Assembly (NCBI GenBank): GCA_031549415.1
Contig: JAVBPU010000020.1
Location: 46,805 to 110,804, forward strand
From: Limiplasma sp031549415
GTDB lineage: Bacteria > Bacillota > Clostridia > Christensenellales > Aristaeellaceae
DNA: 64,000 nucleotides
Direction: 5' to 3'
The notes beneath the pieces were generated by a model that had not been told where the DNA came from, ran no database searches, and worked only from the letters and a program-made list of their open reading frames with translations. Both the position numbers and the translations under genes were made by a program. Shown one piece after another: positions 41,102 to 50,133 of the stretch. Numbering within the stretch: position 1 is the stretch's first letter; each line of letters opens with the position of its first letter.

Positions 41102-41956
41102 TTAGTTCTTCATCCCTGTCATGACAACGCCTTCCACGAAATACCGCTGGCATAGCAGATAGATCAGTATACCAGGCACAATGGCCATACAGGTGGAGGC
41201 CATGGCTAGCTTCCAGTCCGTGCCATAGGAGCCGGAAAACTTTTTCAGCCCCAGGGCGATGGTATACATGGCCGGATCGGTGATATACACCGTTTGCTGC
41301 AATACATCATTCCAGATGCCGATGAAAATGAACAGCGCCACCACAATGATGGCTGGTTTGATGGCTGGCACCAAAATCTGCACCAAGGTCCGTATCCTGC
41401 CCGCGCCGTCAATCTTGGCGGCTTCGTCCAATTCCCTGGGCACCGTCATAATAAACTGCCGGATCAAAAAGATGTTGAAGGCGCCGCCCCCGGTCAGATA
41501 GGGCAAAATCATGGGCCAGTAGGTATCCCCCAGCCCCAGAAAGCGGATCCATACGATGTACAGGGGAATCAGCGTCACCATGGGCGGCAGCAGCAGTGAG
41601 GCGATGCACAGGCCAAAAACAAAGCTGCGTCCCCGGAAACGAAGCCGCGCAAAGGAATAACCGCACATCACAGCGGTTACCGTTCCGAAAAGAACGCAGG
41701 GAAGCACAATGCGCATGGTGTTCAGAAAATAATCAAAAAAGGTGAAGATTTGCAGCGCTTCCCCATAGTTGGAAAACAACCACCGGCTGGGAAAGAGGCT
41801 CAGCGATCCAATCTCCGGGTTGGTCATCAGGGAGGACCGGAAAATCCACCATAGGGGGAACAGCGCAAACAGGGCAAACAGAATCACAAACGCCAGCGCG
41901 ACCCTGTCGGCCATTTTTTCCCGGCGCTTTCGGCTTTGAATCCCTTTGCTGTGCAT
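41102..41956 (-). CDS. Carbohydrate ABC transporter permease (MalG type)
   Basis: A 284-residue membrane protein with six helices and the permease-ATPase contact loop RELDEAAKIDGAGRIRTLVQI. It pairs with the permease encoded just upstream. The start overlaps that gene's stop (GTGATG); AAGGAGG serves either the ATG or a GTG one codon earlier. No ATPase gene is in the operon; as usual in Firmicutes, a shared MsmK-type ATPase elsewhere probably drives import. Confidence 0.9.
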   Translation of the reverse strand: MHSKGIQSRKRREKMADRVALAFVILFALFALFPLWWIFRSSLMTNPEIGSLSLFPSRWLFSNYGEALQIFTFFDYFLNTMRIVLPCVLFGTVTAVMCGYSFARLRFRGRSFVFGLCIASLLLPPMVTLIPLYIVWIRFLGLGDTYWPMILPYLTGGGAFNIFLIRQFIMTVPRELDEAAKIDGAGRIRTLVQILVPAIKPAIIVVALFIFIGIWNDVLQQTVYITDPAMYTIALGLKKFSGSYGTDWKLAMASTCMAIVPGILIYLLCQRYFVEGVVMTGMKN

Positions 41957-42876
41957 CACTGGTCGCCTCCTTCGTAAAACAGCCAGCTTTTGGAGGTGGC
42001 AAATAAAATCAGCGTGAAAAGGCCAATCACCGCAAAGAAGATAAAGGAAATGGTGCTGGCGTAGCTTAAATCGTTGTTAATAAAACCGGTGCGGTACATC
42101 AAAAAGGACATGAAGGTGTATTCCGGGTAGGTGGTGCGGTTGCTTCCCGCGTAAATGAGCGAGGGCACGATCACCTGCATGTTGGCGATCAGGCTCATCA
42201 GCAGGTTGTAAAAGATAATGGGGGTCATGCAGGGAATGGTGATGTACCAAAGCCGCTGCCAGGAGGAAGCGCCGTCAATTTCCGCGGCTTCGTGGTAGAC
42301 CCGGGGCACATTCCCCAGCCCTGCCAGGAAGATGACAATCAGGTTGCCGCTGGCCCATACCGCGATCACGGAAAGAGACGAGATGATAAATTTGGAATCC
42401 GCCAAAAATCCGATTTTGGGGAGCCCCTGGCTGGCTAAAAGCGCATTGAACACGCCAAAATCGGGGTTGTACAAAAGGGACCAGCTGGTATACACGGCAA
42501 TGGCCGGAATGATGTACGGCACATAAAACAACGCCCGGAAAAAACCCCGGGCCGGAATTTTGCGGTTGAGCAGCATGGCAATCGTTAATGAATACACCAT
42601 GCTGAGGCCAACGGATAACAGGGCGTATTCCACCGTCACCTTCACGGAGGTCCAGAAAAAAATGTCCTTGGTGAACAGCTTGATGTAGTTATTTAGGCCC
42701 ACAAAGATCGGCTGTGGCATAATGGCGGTCCATTTAAAAAAGGATAGAACGAAAACAGCGATCAGCGGCAAATAGGTGATGAAGGTCAGCCCCAAAAACG
42801 CGGGGATCAGAAACAGCTTTGCAGCCCGGGCTTCCTGCCGGGCCATGAGTGATCTGGCTCTCATCTGGCTGTTCAT
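41956..42876 (-). CDS. Carbohydrate ABC transporter permease (UgpA/LacF type)
   Basis: A 306-residue permease with six helices and the ATPase contact loop YHEAAEIDGASSWQRLWYI. It forms the heterodimeric channel with the next gene product for import of an arabinose-containing oligosaccharide delivered by the binding protein. The start follows GAGGG by six bases. Confidence 0.9.
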   Translation of the reverse strand: MNSQMRARSLMARQEARAAKLFLIPAFLGLTFITYLPLIAVFVLSFFKWTAIMPQPIFVGLNNYIKLFTKDIFFWTSVKVTVEYALLSVGLSMVYSLTIAMLLNRKIPARGFFRALFYVPYIIPAIAVYTSWSLLYNPDFGVFNALLASQGLPKIGFLADSKFIISSLSVIAVWASGNLIVIFLAGLGNVPRVYHEAAEIDGASSWQRLWYITIPCMTPIIFYNLLMSLIANMQVIVPSLIYAGSNRTTYPEYTFMSFLMYRTGFINNDLSYASTISFIFFAVIGLFTLILFATSKSWLFYEGGDQ

Positions 42877-42941
42877 GAGTATCCCTCGTTCGGGTGGGGC
42901 GCCCCCCGGCCAGGCGCGGCCGGCGCCTCTTGGGAAATGCC

Positions 42942-44279
42942 TTAATTCCCTTGGTTGGCGGCTACCAACGCATCAATGTTCTTGGCGATTACATCCGCCA
43001 CCTTGGCGTTTCCGCTCCAGCAGGGCGCCAAAATCGTGCTCAGGGCATCATTGAACAGGTTGGTGTTGTTCACCCAGTACCAGGAGGTGGGCCGCGCGTT
43101 GTTCATGGCGTAATCCACCACGGCGGACTTATACTCATCATACGGCGGGAAGTTGGGATTGTCTACCCATTTGTGGGTCAGCGCCTCGTCGGTGTAATAG
43201 CTGGACAGAACAGGCATCCAGATACCGCTCTCGATCAGGCCCCAGGAGTTTTCTTCCTTGGCATACCACTTCAGCCATTCCATGGCTTCTTCCGGGTGCT
43301 GGCTGGTGGCGAAGGCCACGTTCACGCCGCCGGTGTTCAGGGTCACTTTGTCCTTCATGTAGGGCAGCACGCCAACGCCATAATCCAGGCCATCGCTGGC
43401 GCGGGCATTGCCCAGCCATACGCCGATGGACCACTGGCCGTTCACATACATGGCGCAGTTGCCGTTCACCAGATCCTGGTCCACAGTGGTGGCGGTGTTG
43501 GTGCCATACTGGGGCGCCACGTGGTGCACCAGGGAAAGATCGGCGATGCGCTGCAGGGCTTCGGTGGCCTCGGGGGTGTTGATGGTGACGTTGCCGTCCT
43601 TGTCATACCAAGCGCCGCCGTTCATCACGGACCATACTTCCAGCTGCCAGAAATCCGGGCAGAACATCACGCCATAGCGCTTGATGTTGTTGGGGTCAAA
43701 CGCCGGATCCTTGGCATTCTTGCCGTTGGCATCCAGGGTCATTTGCTTGGCCACGTCCACAAAGGTATCCCAATCCCAGGCGGTATCGGCGCTGCTGGGA
43801 GGAGGCGTCACGCCCGCTTCTGTAAAGGCGGCGCGGTTGTAGTACATCAGCAGCACTTCGTTGGCCACGGAATAGCCCACGGGCTTGCCGCCAAAGGTAA
43901 AGGCCAGGCTGTCCAGGGGCTTGGCTTCGTCCGCGCCATACATGTTGCTCACGTCTGCCAGCATGCCCTGCTCGGCCCACATCAGCACGGCGTCCTCGGC
44001 CATGATGCCGGTGTCGGGCAGGTTTTGGCCCGCGGCACGGGTGTTGAGCGCGCCCACATAGTCGGCACGGTCAATTTGTACCACTTCCACGTGAATCTTG
44101 TCCTGCTCAGCTTCAAACTTTTTGATGGTTTCTTCCAGCACACGGACCTCTTCATTGTCGCCCCACATGGAGTATGTGATGGTGACACGCTCTTCCGCCA
44201 GCGCTGCCAGGCCGGATGCCATAGACAGCACCATGGCCAGCACGATGGTAAGGCTTACCCATTTGTTTCCCTTTTTCAT
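42942..44279 (-). CDS. Carbohydrate ABC transporter substrate-binding protein
   Basis: A 445-residue family 1 binding protein. Signal peptide ends SGLAALAEE with no lipobox Cys; the mature start VTITYSMWGDNEE and later GNCAMYVNGQWSIGVW and TGGVNVAFATSQHPEEAMEWL are typical. It should capture an arabino-oligosaccharide for the two permeases downstream. AGGAGG precedes the ATG. Confidence 0.9.
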   Translation of the reverse strand: MKKGNKWVSLTIVLAMVLSMASGLAALAEERVTITYSMWGDNEEVRVLEETIKKFEAEQDKIHVEVVQIDRADYVGALNTRAAGQNLPDTGIMAEDAVLMWAEQGMLADVSNMYGADEAKPLDSLAFTFGGKPVGYSVANEVLLMYYNRAAFTEAGVTPPPSSADTAWDWDTFVDVAKQMTLDANGKNAKDPAFDPNNIKRYGVMFCPDFWQLEVWSVMNGGAWYDKDGNVTINTPEATEALQRIADLSLVHHVAPQYGTNTATTVDQDLVNGNCAMYVNGQWSIGVWLGNARASDGLDYGVGVLPYMKDKVTLNTGGVNVAFATSQHPEEAMEWLKWYAKEENSWGLIESGIWMPVLSSYYTDEALTHKWVDNPNFPPYDEYKSAVVDYAMNNARPTSWYWVNNTNLFNDALSTILAPCWSGNAKVADVIAKNIDALVAANQGN

Positions 44280-44306
44280 GTTGCTTCCTCCTTAATGATT
44301 GATTGA

Positions 44307-44324
44307 AATGCACATCCGTGCATT
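44307..44324 (-). other. Intercistronic hairpin between GH127 and the binding-protein gene
   Basis: AATGCAC and GTGCATT pair around ATCC, 28 bp before the binding-protein start. It may protect a processed transcript and so favour the binding protein over the glycosidase. Confidence 0.45.
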
Positions 44325-44335
44325 ATCATCCTCGT

Positions 44336-46246
44336 TTAGGGGAGATTCAGGTATACCTGCATCTCTCCCTCGCCCCGGTTGGCCCATAGGCAATAGGGAA
44401 TCAGTCTGATTTGGGCAGGCGCCTGGGTGGGCAACCGCTCCTGATATAAGGCGTCGCCTCCCGAAAAAACCTTTCGCTGTCCCTGTCCTTCCAAAGCCAC
44501 GGTGCCCTTGCCCGCGAAAGTTTCACTTTCTACAAAGGCAGCCACAGGGGGCAGGGTCAGGCAGGCAATGCCTTCTCCATTGTCCGCTTGCTCCGCGCAA
44601 TACACCAGCGGCCCGCGCATCACGGCCGCTTTGCCCACATTGGCCACCACCTTTGGATGGGACACCACATAACGGGGCGTCATCTCATAGGCCGCCTCCA
44701 CCACATCCCCGGGCCGCAGGCCTTCCAGGTAGTAATAGCCATGCTTTGCCTCTAAATACCGCGCTTCCCCGTTTACCCGCAAGCTTTTCACCGGCGCGAG
44801 GCCGGACTGCCGCAAAGCCAGGGTTTCCTCCGCTTCCACTTCAATGCGCAGGGTGTTCCCAAAGGGATAGTCGGAGTGCAGCTTCGCCGCGAAGCGCCCG
44901 CTGTGGATTTGGCAGCCCAAGGGGATGTGAATATACAGGGTGTCCTCCGTGCTCCCAAAGGCGTACTGGGCAAGGCTCATCACGGTCCGCGCAATATTGG
45001 TGGGGCAGCAGGCCACGTCAAACCACCGCTGCCGCACCGGCTTTACATGGGAAAGACCCGGGTTGCCCTTGACGGCGGCGGGGTTCACCGCCAAAGGGCC
45101 CACATAGAAGAATTCACGGCCCGTTTGCGAAATGCCCCCCAACACCTGGTTAAAAAACGCCCGTTCCACGGTATCCATGTAGCGCCCCTCGCCGGTCAGC
45201 TTCGCCATGCGGGCGGAGAACATCATCAGCGCCACAGAAGCGCAGGTTTCGCCATAAACCGTATCATTGGGCAAATCATAATCAACGGTAAAGCTTTCAC
45301 CGCATTCGGTGGAACCCACCGCGCCGGTGATGTACATTTGCCGCTGGGAAACGCTTTCAAAGAGGGTCTCGCAGGCCTGGCGCAAGTCTGGGCGGTCCTT
45401 TAGCCCGGCCAGGTCCGCCATGGCGCTGTACATATATAACGCGCGCACCGCATGGCCCACTGCCACGGTTTGGCGTACCGGTTCCTGGTGGCTTTGGGAA
45501 TAAGTGGGCTTATGAAGCACGGGCAAATGAAAAATGTCCTGATATTGGAGCCCTTTGCTTTCCTCTTCAAAATATCGTGGCGGCTTGCCGCGCTGGGATA
45601 TAAAATAATCCGCCAATTGCAGGTAGGCTTCGTTGCCTGTGACGCCGTACAGCTTCACAAGGCCAACCTCCACCTCCTGATGCCCAGGATAGCCTGGAAG
45701 CTGCCCTTCACCCGTGCCAAAAATTTTGGTCAAATAGTCGGCAAAGCGGCAAGCGGTATCCAAAATCAGCCTTTTTTCTGTAGCGTGATAGTAGGCCACC
45801 GCCGCTTCAAAGAAATGCCCCGCGCAATACAGTTCATGCCCCTCCAGCAGATTGGAAAACCGGCCCGCGGGCTCCTTGATGGTGTAGTAGGTATTCAGGT
45901 ACCCATCCGCCCCCTGGGCTTTCGTGATCAGCTCGCAAGCTTCATCGGCTTTTTGTTCAATATCCTTGGCTTCCGGCCCAAATACCGTAACGCAATAGGC
46001 AGCGGCTTCCAGCCATTTGTACAGGTCACTGTCCTGAAACACCATGCCATAGTGCGCCCCCTGGCTGAGGCCGGCGGCAATGCGAAAATTTTCAATGCAA
46101 TGGCTTTGGGGCACATCCTTCACGCGATCGTGGAGGACCTCCCACTGATAGGACAATACCTGTTCCTTAACCAACCGCTGCATCCGGCTGAGAAAACCAT
46201 CCGTCAACCGAACGTCATGGAGTGGCAATGCGGTCATCGCGTTCAT
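44336..46246 (-). CDS. Beta-L-arabinofuranosidase, GH127
   Basis: A 636-residue DUF1680/GH127 enzyme. The zinc and catalytic residues of the founding HypBA1 enzyme are visible: DLPNDTVYGETCASVA (Glu-x-Cys) and FDVACCPTNIAR (the Cys pair with the Cys nucleophile). It removes beta-L-arabinofuranose from arabino-oligosaccharides such as those on plant hydroxyproline-rich glycoproteins. It is the first gene of the operon. The ribosome site is weak; ATG at 46246 is my choice, with 46264 and 46237 as alternatives. Confidence 0.9.
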   Translation of the reverse strand: MNAMTALPLHDVRLTDGFLSRMQRLVKEQVLSYQWEVLHDRVKDVPQSHCIENFRIAAGLSQGAHYGMVFQDSDLYKWLEAAAYCVTVFGPEAKDIEQKADEACELITKAQGADGYLNTYYTIKEPAGRFSNLLEGHELYCAGHFFEAAVAYYHATEKRLILDTACRFADYLTKIFGTGEGQLPGYPGHQEVEVGLVKLYGVTGNEAYLQLADYFISQRGKPPRYFEEESKGLQYQDIFHLPVLHKPTYSQSHQEPVRQTVAVGHAVRALYMYSAMADLAGLKDRPDLRQACETLFESVSQRQMYITGAVGSTECGESFTVDYDLPNDTVYGETCASVALMMFSARMAKLTGEGRYMDTVERAFFNQVLGGISQTGREFFYVGPLAVNPAAVKGNPGLSHVKPVRQRWFDVACCPTNIARTVMSLAQYAFGSTEDTLYIHIPLGCQIHSGRFAAKLHSDYPFGNTLRIEVEAEETLALRQSGLAPVKSLRVNGEARYLEAKHGYYYLEGLRPGDVVEAAYEMTPRYVVSHPKVVANVGKAAVMRGPLVYCAEQADNGEGIACLTLPPVAAFVESETFAGKGTVALEGQGQRKVFSGGDALYQERLPTQAPAQIRLIPYCLWANRGEGEMQVYLNLP

Positions 46247-46337
46247 TCGTCGTTTACCCCACATCCTGTTTTTACGGAATCATGGCCCTTCATTGGTTTC
46301 TAAGGAGACTTCTCTTTTTACGGGCTCCTTTTGAATT

Positions 46338-46347
46338 TAAACGATTA
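46338..46347 (-). promoter_or_regulatory. LacI-type operator in the arabinoside operon promoter
   Basis: TTAA-ACGA-TTAA (46337-46348), core TAAACGATTA. The same ten-base core occurs as its complement, TAATCGTTTA, before the lacI-type gene. It lies 14 bp downstream of the -10, where a bound repressor blocks transcription. Confidence 0.75.
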
Positions 46348-46361
46348 ACTTTTGTAATTGT

Positions 46362-46390
46362 ATTATAACGCAGGCATTTTTGAAAGTCAA
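46362..46390 (-). promoter_or_regulatory. Sigma-A promoter of the arabinoside operon
   Basis: Minus strand: TTGACT, 17-bp spacer, TATAAT, about 115 bp before the GH127 start. Confidence 0.8.
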
Positions 46391-46460
46391 GCCCATTTTT
46401 GCACTTTCTCCAGTTGTGTTTCAAAAAAATAGATCATATTGAACAACTTTAGGCATTCCC

Positions 46461-46489
46461 TTGACAAATCCGGCAAAAATCTGTATCTT
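46461..46489 (+). promoter_or_regulatory. Sigma-A promoter of the LacI-family gene
   Basis: TTGACA, 17-bp spacer, TATCTT, 72 bp before the TTG start and diverging from the arabinoside promoter. Confidence 0.75.
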
Positions 46490-46498
46490 CTTTGGGTA

Positions 46499-46512
46499 GA
46501 TAATCGTTTATC
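46499..46512 (+). promoter_or_regulatory. LacI-type operator in the regulator's own promoter
   Basis: GATAA-TCGT-TTATC, with the central CG usual for LacI/GalR operators. It sits nine bases after the -10 and shares the core TAATCGTTTA with the site before GH127, so the regulator likely represses itself and the operon. Confidence 0.75.
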
Positions 46513-46561
46513 CGCAAAGGGTATGCTTCTGCTGCCAAAAACACAACTTGAGGTGACGTAT

Positions 46562-47608
46562 TTGGCTACTATGAAAGAAATCGCCGCCTTGTCCGATGTA
46601 TCTGTCGCAACGGTCTCCCATGTGCTCAGCGGCAAAAAAAACGTCAGCGAGGACGCCCGCAGCCGGGTGCTGCAGGCCATCGAGCTGACCAATTACAAGC
46701 TCAACACCATCGCCAAATCCTTGCGGATCAACAAAACCCACATCATTGGCGTTTTGGTGGAGGATATACAGGGCTTGCCTGTGCCCGAGCTGGTGGACGG
46801 CATCTACCAACGGCTGGAACAAACCGGGTATCAGGTGCTGCTAAGCAACCTGCGCCTTTTGAAGAAATTGTATAATCAGTATGAGCAGCTTCGTCAATAT
46901 CCCGGCATCGTGAACCAAGGCCTGCAACTGCTGGAGGATGCCCGGGTGGACGGCATCATTTATGTAGCCATGCACGACCGGCGCATTGAAGGCATTCAGC
47001 TGCCGGTGAACATCCCCTTGGTGTTCGCCTATGCCGATAGCAGCGATCCCGGCAGCTTCTCCGTGACCTATCAAAACGAATCCAGCGCCTATGCAATGAC
47101 CCGGCTGTTGATTGAACAGGGCCACCGGCAGATCGCTCTCATTGTGGGGCATGCCAGCACCCCCGCTGCAAACCAGCGCCTCACAGGCTTTCGCCAGGCG
47201 ATGGACGAGGCGGGGCTTCCTGTGCCTTCCGATTATATCCGCTGGGGTGACTGGGAATATCACTCCGGGTTAGAGGAGGCCGAGGCGCTTTTATCCCTCA
47301 CCGTTCCCCCCACGGCCATTTTTGCCATGAACGATCTGATGGCTTCCGGCTGTTATGCGGCCATCCGGCATCGGGGCCTGCGCATTCCGGAGGATATTTC
47401 CGTGGTGGGCTTTGACAACCGCGAAATCGCCTCCTGCCTGTTCCCGGGGTTGACCACCGTGGCCCTGCCCAGCAGGGAGATCGGCTCCACCGCCGCCCAG
47501 CAGCTTTTGCTTCGCCTGGAAGGGCAGCCCGTGGACACCCCCATGATCTCCCTGCCCTGCCGCATCATCCAGCGGGATTCCACCATGCCCCTGCCTGCCC
47601 GGCGGTAG
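46562..47608 (+). CDS. LacI-family repressor of the arabinoside operon
   Basis: A 348-residue LacI/GalR regulator: HTH MKEIAALSDVSVATVSHVLSG, hinge, and a periplasmic-binding-protein-like effector domain (IIGVLVEDIQGLPVPELVDG; PTAIFAMNDLMASGCYAA; DISVVGFDNREIAS). The TTG at 46562 is the likely start, with GAGGTGA six bases before it and the standard x-x-T-M-K-E-I-A beginning. It is divergent from the GH127 operon and two matching operators are present. The effector is probably arabinose or an arabino-oligosaccharide. Confidence 0.9.
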   Translation: MATMKEIAALSDVSVATVSHVLSGKKNVSEDARSRVLQAIELTNYKLNTIAKSLRINKTHIIGVLVEDIQGLPVPELVDGIYQRLEQTGYQVLLSNLRLLKKLYNQYEQLRQYPGIVNQGLQLLEDARVDGIIYVAMHDRRIEGIQLPVNIPLVFAYADSSDPGSFSVTYQNESSAYAMTRLLIEQGHRQIALIVGHASTPAANQRLTGFRQAMDEAGLPVPSDYIRWGDWEYHSGLEEAEALLSLTVPPTAIFAMNDLMASGCYAAIRHRGLRIPEDISVVGFDNREIASCLFPGLTTVALPSREIGSTAAQQLLLRLEGQPVDTPMISLPCRIIQRDSTMPLPARR

Positions 47609-47625
47609 CCGCCCTGCCAGGCCCA

Positions 47626-48105
47626 TTACCCACGCTTTTTTTCAAACAACAAAAGGGTGGTATGGAGCTCCGGCACATTCTGCTGGCCTGTTATGTCCCA
47701 GCCATTTTTCAGATAAAACCTTATGGCATCAGCATTTTCCTGAAAAGTCTGCAAGCGTATGGCCCCATGCCGTGTAAACAGCATAGCCTCCGTATACTCC
47801 AGCAGTTTGCCGCCAAAGCCCTTGCCCTGAAACGGCACATCCACCATCAGCAAGTGCAGTAAATCGCCCTCTGTGATGGCAAAGCCGACGACCGTACCGC
47901 CGGTGAACAGGACCGTGCAGCGGCCCAGGCCGTCCTCGATCTCTTTGTCAGCCATTCCACTGTCCAAAAAAGCATTGGTCGCCTTTTCCCCTAAAAAGGG
48001 GGCATAGTTGTGCCGGATCACACGGTTTGCGATTTCTTTCATTGTCCCAGCATCCTGCGGAGTGGCTTGCCGGAACCCTATGGTCCGCCCAATCGTTTTT
48101 TCCAA
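47626..48105 (-). CDS. GNAT-family N-acetyltransferase
   Basis: A 159-residue protein with the GNAT fold; the acetyl-CoA loop is VPFQGKGFGGKLLEYTE (Q-G-K-G-x-G). NADAIRFYLKNGWDITG is the usual last helix and strand. The substrate is unknown. The start is TTG after AGGTGAGG. It converges on the LacI-type gene with 17 bases between. Confidence 0.85.
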   Translation of the reverse strand: MEKTIGRTIGFRQATPQDAGTMKEIANRVIRHNYAPFLGEKATNAFLDSGMADKEIEDGLGRCTVLFTGGTVVGFAITEGDLLHLLMVDVPFQGKGFGGKLLEYTEAMLFTRHGAIRLQTFQENADAIRFYLKNGWDITGQQNVPELHTTLLLFEKKRG

Positions 48106-48222
48106 CGTTCCTCACCTCGTCTATTCAGGCCGCTTTCACGCCGGGAGGGGGGTGATCCCCTTAACAGCCGCCGGTGTGGGGCTTGCTACGTGCGGCGCGA
48201 TGTGGAATTCTGTAGGGCCCTG

Positions 48223-49488
48223 TTACATTTCAGCCCCTTTTCCCGCAATCAACCGCGCCAGATACTTCGATTTCATCTGCTTGGACGCCAACGCCTGCTG
48301 GATGGGCGGCAGGCGCAAAATAGCGCCAAACAGATTGCCCATCACCCGGTGGATCATCAGGTCGGGGGCGTCGAAGGCCAGGTTTTGCAAGGTGCCGGTT
48401 TCAATGGCGTTCAGCACAATGCGGTGCGTGGAATTCACGGGCGTCAGCACGCGCTGCTGACGCCTTTTTAGTTTGAAGGCGGCTTTGGGGCAGTTCTTCA
48501 CGCAGACGCCACAGCCCAAGCACCGGTTGGCGTCTATGGTAGGCTTCTTGTTCGGGTCCAGGGAAAGAGCGTCCACAGGGCAGACTTTCAGGCATTTGCC
48601 GCAGCCCACGCAGAGGGCGGGTTCCAGGGCAGGCTCATAATTCGTGGTCAGAATCGGCTGGCGCAGTCCATATTTCTTCGCCGCCAGCATGGCTTCACAA
48701 CAGCATCCGCAGCAATTGCACAGAAAGCTGACGCCCTGTTGCGCGTTCTCCCCGCATTGGACCAGGTTGTGCGCATAGCTGAGTTGCAGGATATCCAACG
48801 CTTCCGCTTTGTCAATGGCGCGGGAGTGACCATGGCGTGACAGCGCGTCCGCTACGTTGCCAAAGGTGAGGCAGACCTCCTGGGGGGCCGCGCAGGCCGC
48901 CCCCAAATGGGCCTGCTTATGCCTGCAATAGCAGAGCCCCACAGATATATAGGACGCGGTTTCAATGACCTGCGTCGCTTTTTCATATTCCAAAATATGC
49001 ACCAATTGGCCCTCATCCATCGCGTCTTCCCGGACAAAGACCCGCCCTAGGTTGGTTTCTTTGCCGTAAAACAGGTCGTACACAAAGTCGCCTTCCACGG
49101 ACAGGTATTGATGGTACAGTTCGCTGAGCAGTTGCTGGTCGATATCCTCCCGAACCCGCATCAGCGCGAACTCCAAAAACCCGGCCATGGGCGGCGGCAT
49201 CATGTAACGGGTCTCCTGGCCTTCCTTCACCACGTCCAGCAGCATGGCCTTATTGCAGAGGTGGTCCAGCGCCTTTTCCGCTTCGGCCTGGGTTTTATGC
49301 AACAGCTTTGCCGCGCGGGCCGCGGTAAAGGGCCGGATGGGCAAAGCTGCCAACTGGGACGCTTCCTCTTTGGACACCAAAACACGGAGAATCTCATAGA
49401 GGGTTTTCGAGGGCGCCACCCCCTGGGGAAAACGGTTCAGACGGTCCACATACGCGCCATAGGCTTCTCTTTGGGTGTGGTGGGACAT
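48223..49488 (-). CDS. Iron-sulfur protein with winged-helix N-terminus and two 4Fe-4S clusters
   Basis: A 421-residue protein. Residues 40-110 look like a winged-helix region (PFTAARAAKLLHKTQAEAEKALDHL). The middle has extra cysteines: LCYCRHKQAHLGAAC and FLCNCCGCCCEAM. The C-terminal part is a classic 2x[4Fe-4S] ferredoxin domain: CVGCGKCLKVCPVDAL and CLGCGVCVKNCPKAAF. The mid-protein cysteine clusters resemble those seen in a family of Fe-S proteins of anaerobes whose role is unknown. It may be an electron carrier or a redox sensor. No partner gene is adjacent. Confidence 0.8.
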   Translation of the reverse strand: MSHHTQREAYGAYVDRLNRFPQGVAPSKTLYEILRVLVSKEEASQLAALPIRPFTAARAAKLLHKTQAEAEKALDHLCNKAMLLDVVKEGQETRYMMPPPMAGFLEFALMRVREDIDQQLLSELYHQYLSVEGDFVYDLFYGKETNLGRVFVREDAMDEGQLVHILEYEKATQVIETASYISVGLCYCRHKQAHLGAACAAPQEVCLTFGNVADALSRHGHSRAIDKAEALDILQLSYAHNLVQCGENAQQGVSFLCNCCGCCCEAMLAAKKYGLRQPILTTNYEPALEPALCVGCGKCLKVCPVDALSLDPNKKPTIDANRCLGCGVCVKNCPKAAFKLKRRQQRVLTPVNSTHRIVLNAIETGTLQNLAFDAPDLMIHRVMGNLFGAILRLPPIQQALASKQMKSKYLARLIAGKGAEM

Positions 49489-49706
49489 GTTGTATTCATC
49501 CTTTCGCGCATGGCGGTCTCATGGAAGTACCCGTAGCTCTGCATTAGCATACCACAGTTTGGCGGCAATTCCCATGCCCTGTCCAGTCTTTACAAATAAA
49601 CGTTTCCGGCGCAAATCTGAAATTTCGTCAAGCAGATCTGTCTTTTTAGGCGGGGGTCGTGCTACAATCCTCCCGTCCCGAATGAATAGAGAAGGATGCG
49701 GGTACT

Positions 49707-50012
49707 GTGTTCGGGAAAATCAAACGGTTCCTCCTTGGCATGCCTTTGCCCAATGAGGAGCTGTGCCGCGAAAAACCCAACGTTTTTTGGGGCTGCCAAT
49801 CATGGCCAGCGACGCGATCTCCCCTGTCGCCTATGCAGCTACCCCCATGGCGGAGGCTCCTACACGGTGGCCCATGAAAACCTGGGCGAGTTCCCCGGGT
49901 TGGTGGCGGCATCCTCACGGGTGAGCGACTACCTCCTGACGGTGGCAGTCAGCATCACTGCGGGTACTGCGGTTGTGTCAACAGCTTTTGGAGAAAAGGC
50001 TGGCTTCTTTTG
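49707..50012 (+). pseudogene. Broken APC-type amino acid permease
   Basis: Three frames in order encode the N-terminus of an APC-superfamily permease: FGKIKRFLLGMPLPNEELCREK...NVFWG; after a shift, LPIMASDAISPVAYAATPM; and then GGGSYTVAHENLGEFPGLVA, DYLLTVAVSITAGTAVVSTAF. At least two frameshifts and an internal deletion have occurred, and the rest of the protein is missing. The 49489-50133 gap holds only this remnant and the next promoter. Confidence 0.8.
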
Positions 50013-50055
50013 AGCATGGCTGGAAAGAAAAAGCCGCGCTGTCAATAGAGGATGC

Positions 50056-50084
50056 TTGCGCCGCCACGGGAAGGATGCTATACT
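50056..50084 (+). promoter_or_regulatory. Sigma-A promoter of the sugar transferase gene
   Basis: TTGCGC, 17-bp spacer, TATACT preceded by TGC (extended -10), 49 bp before the start. Confidence 0.7.
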
Positions 50085-50133
50085 TTTATAAGGAATCATC
50101 TCTGTTGGATACGGCTAGAGGAGCGTTTTTTCC

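Noticed and set aside
42894..44306. A 470-codon plus-strand frame
   Set aside because: It is the mirror of the arabinoside binding-protein gene; the His/Gly/Val-rich product is typical of an antisense frame in GC-rich DNA.
46246..46297. A 16-codon leader peptide before GH127
   Set aside because: Its stop overlaps the chosen start (ATGA), but it has no ribosome site at a useful distance, so the overlap may be chance.
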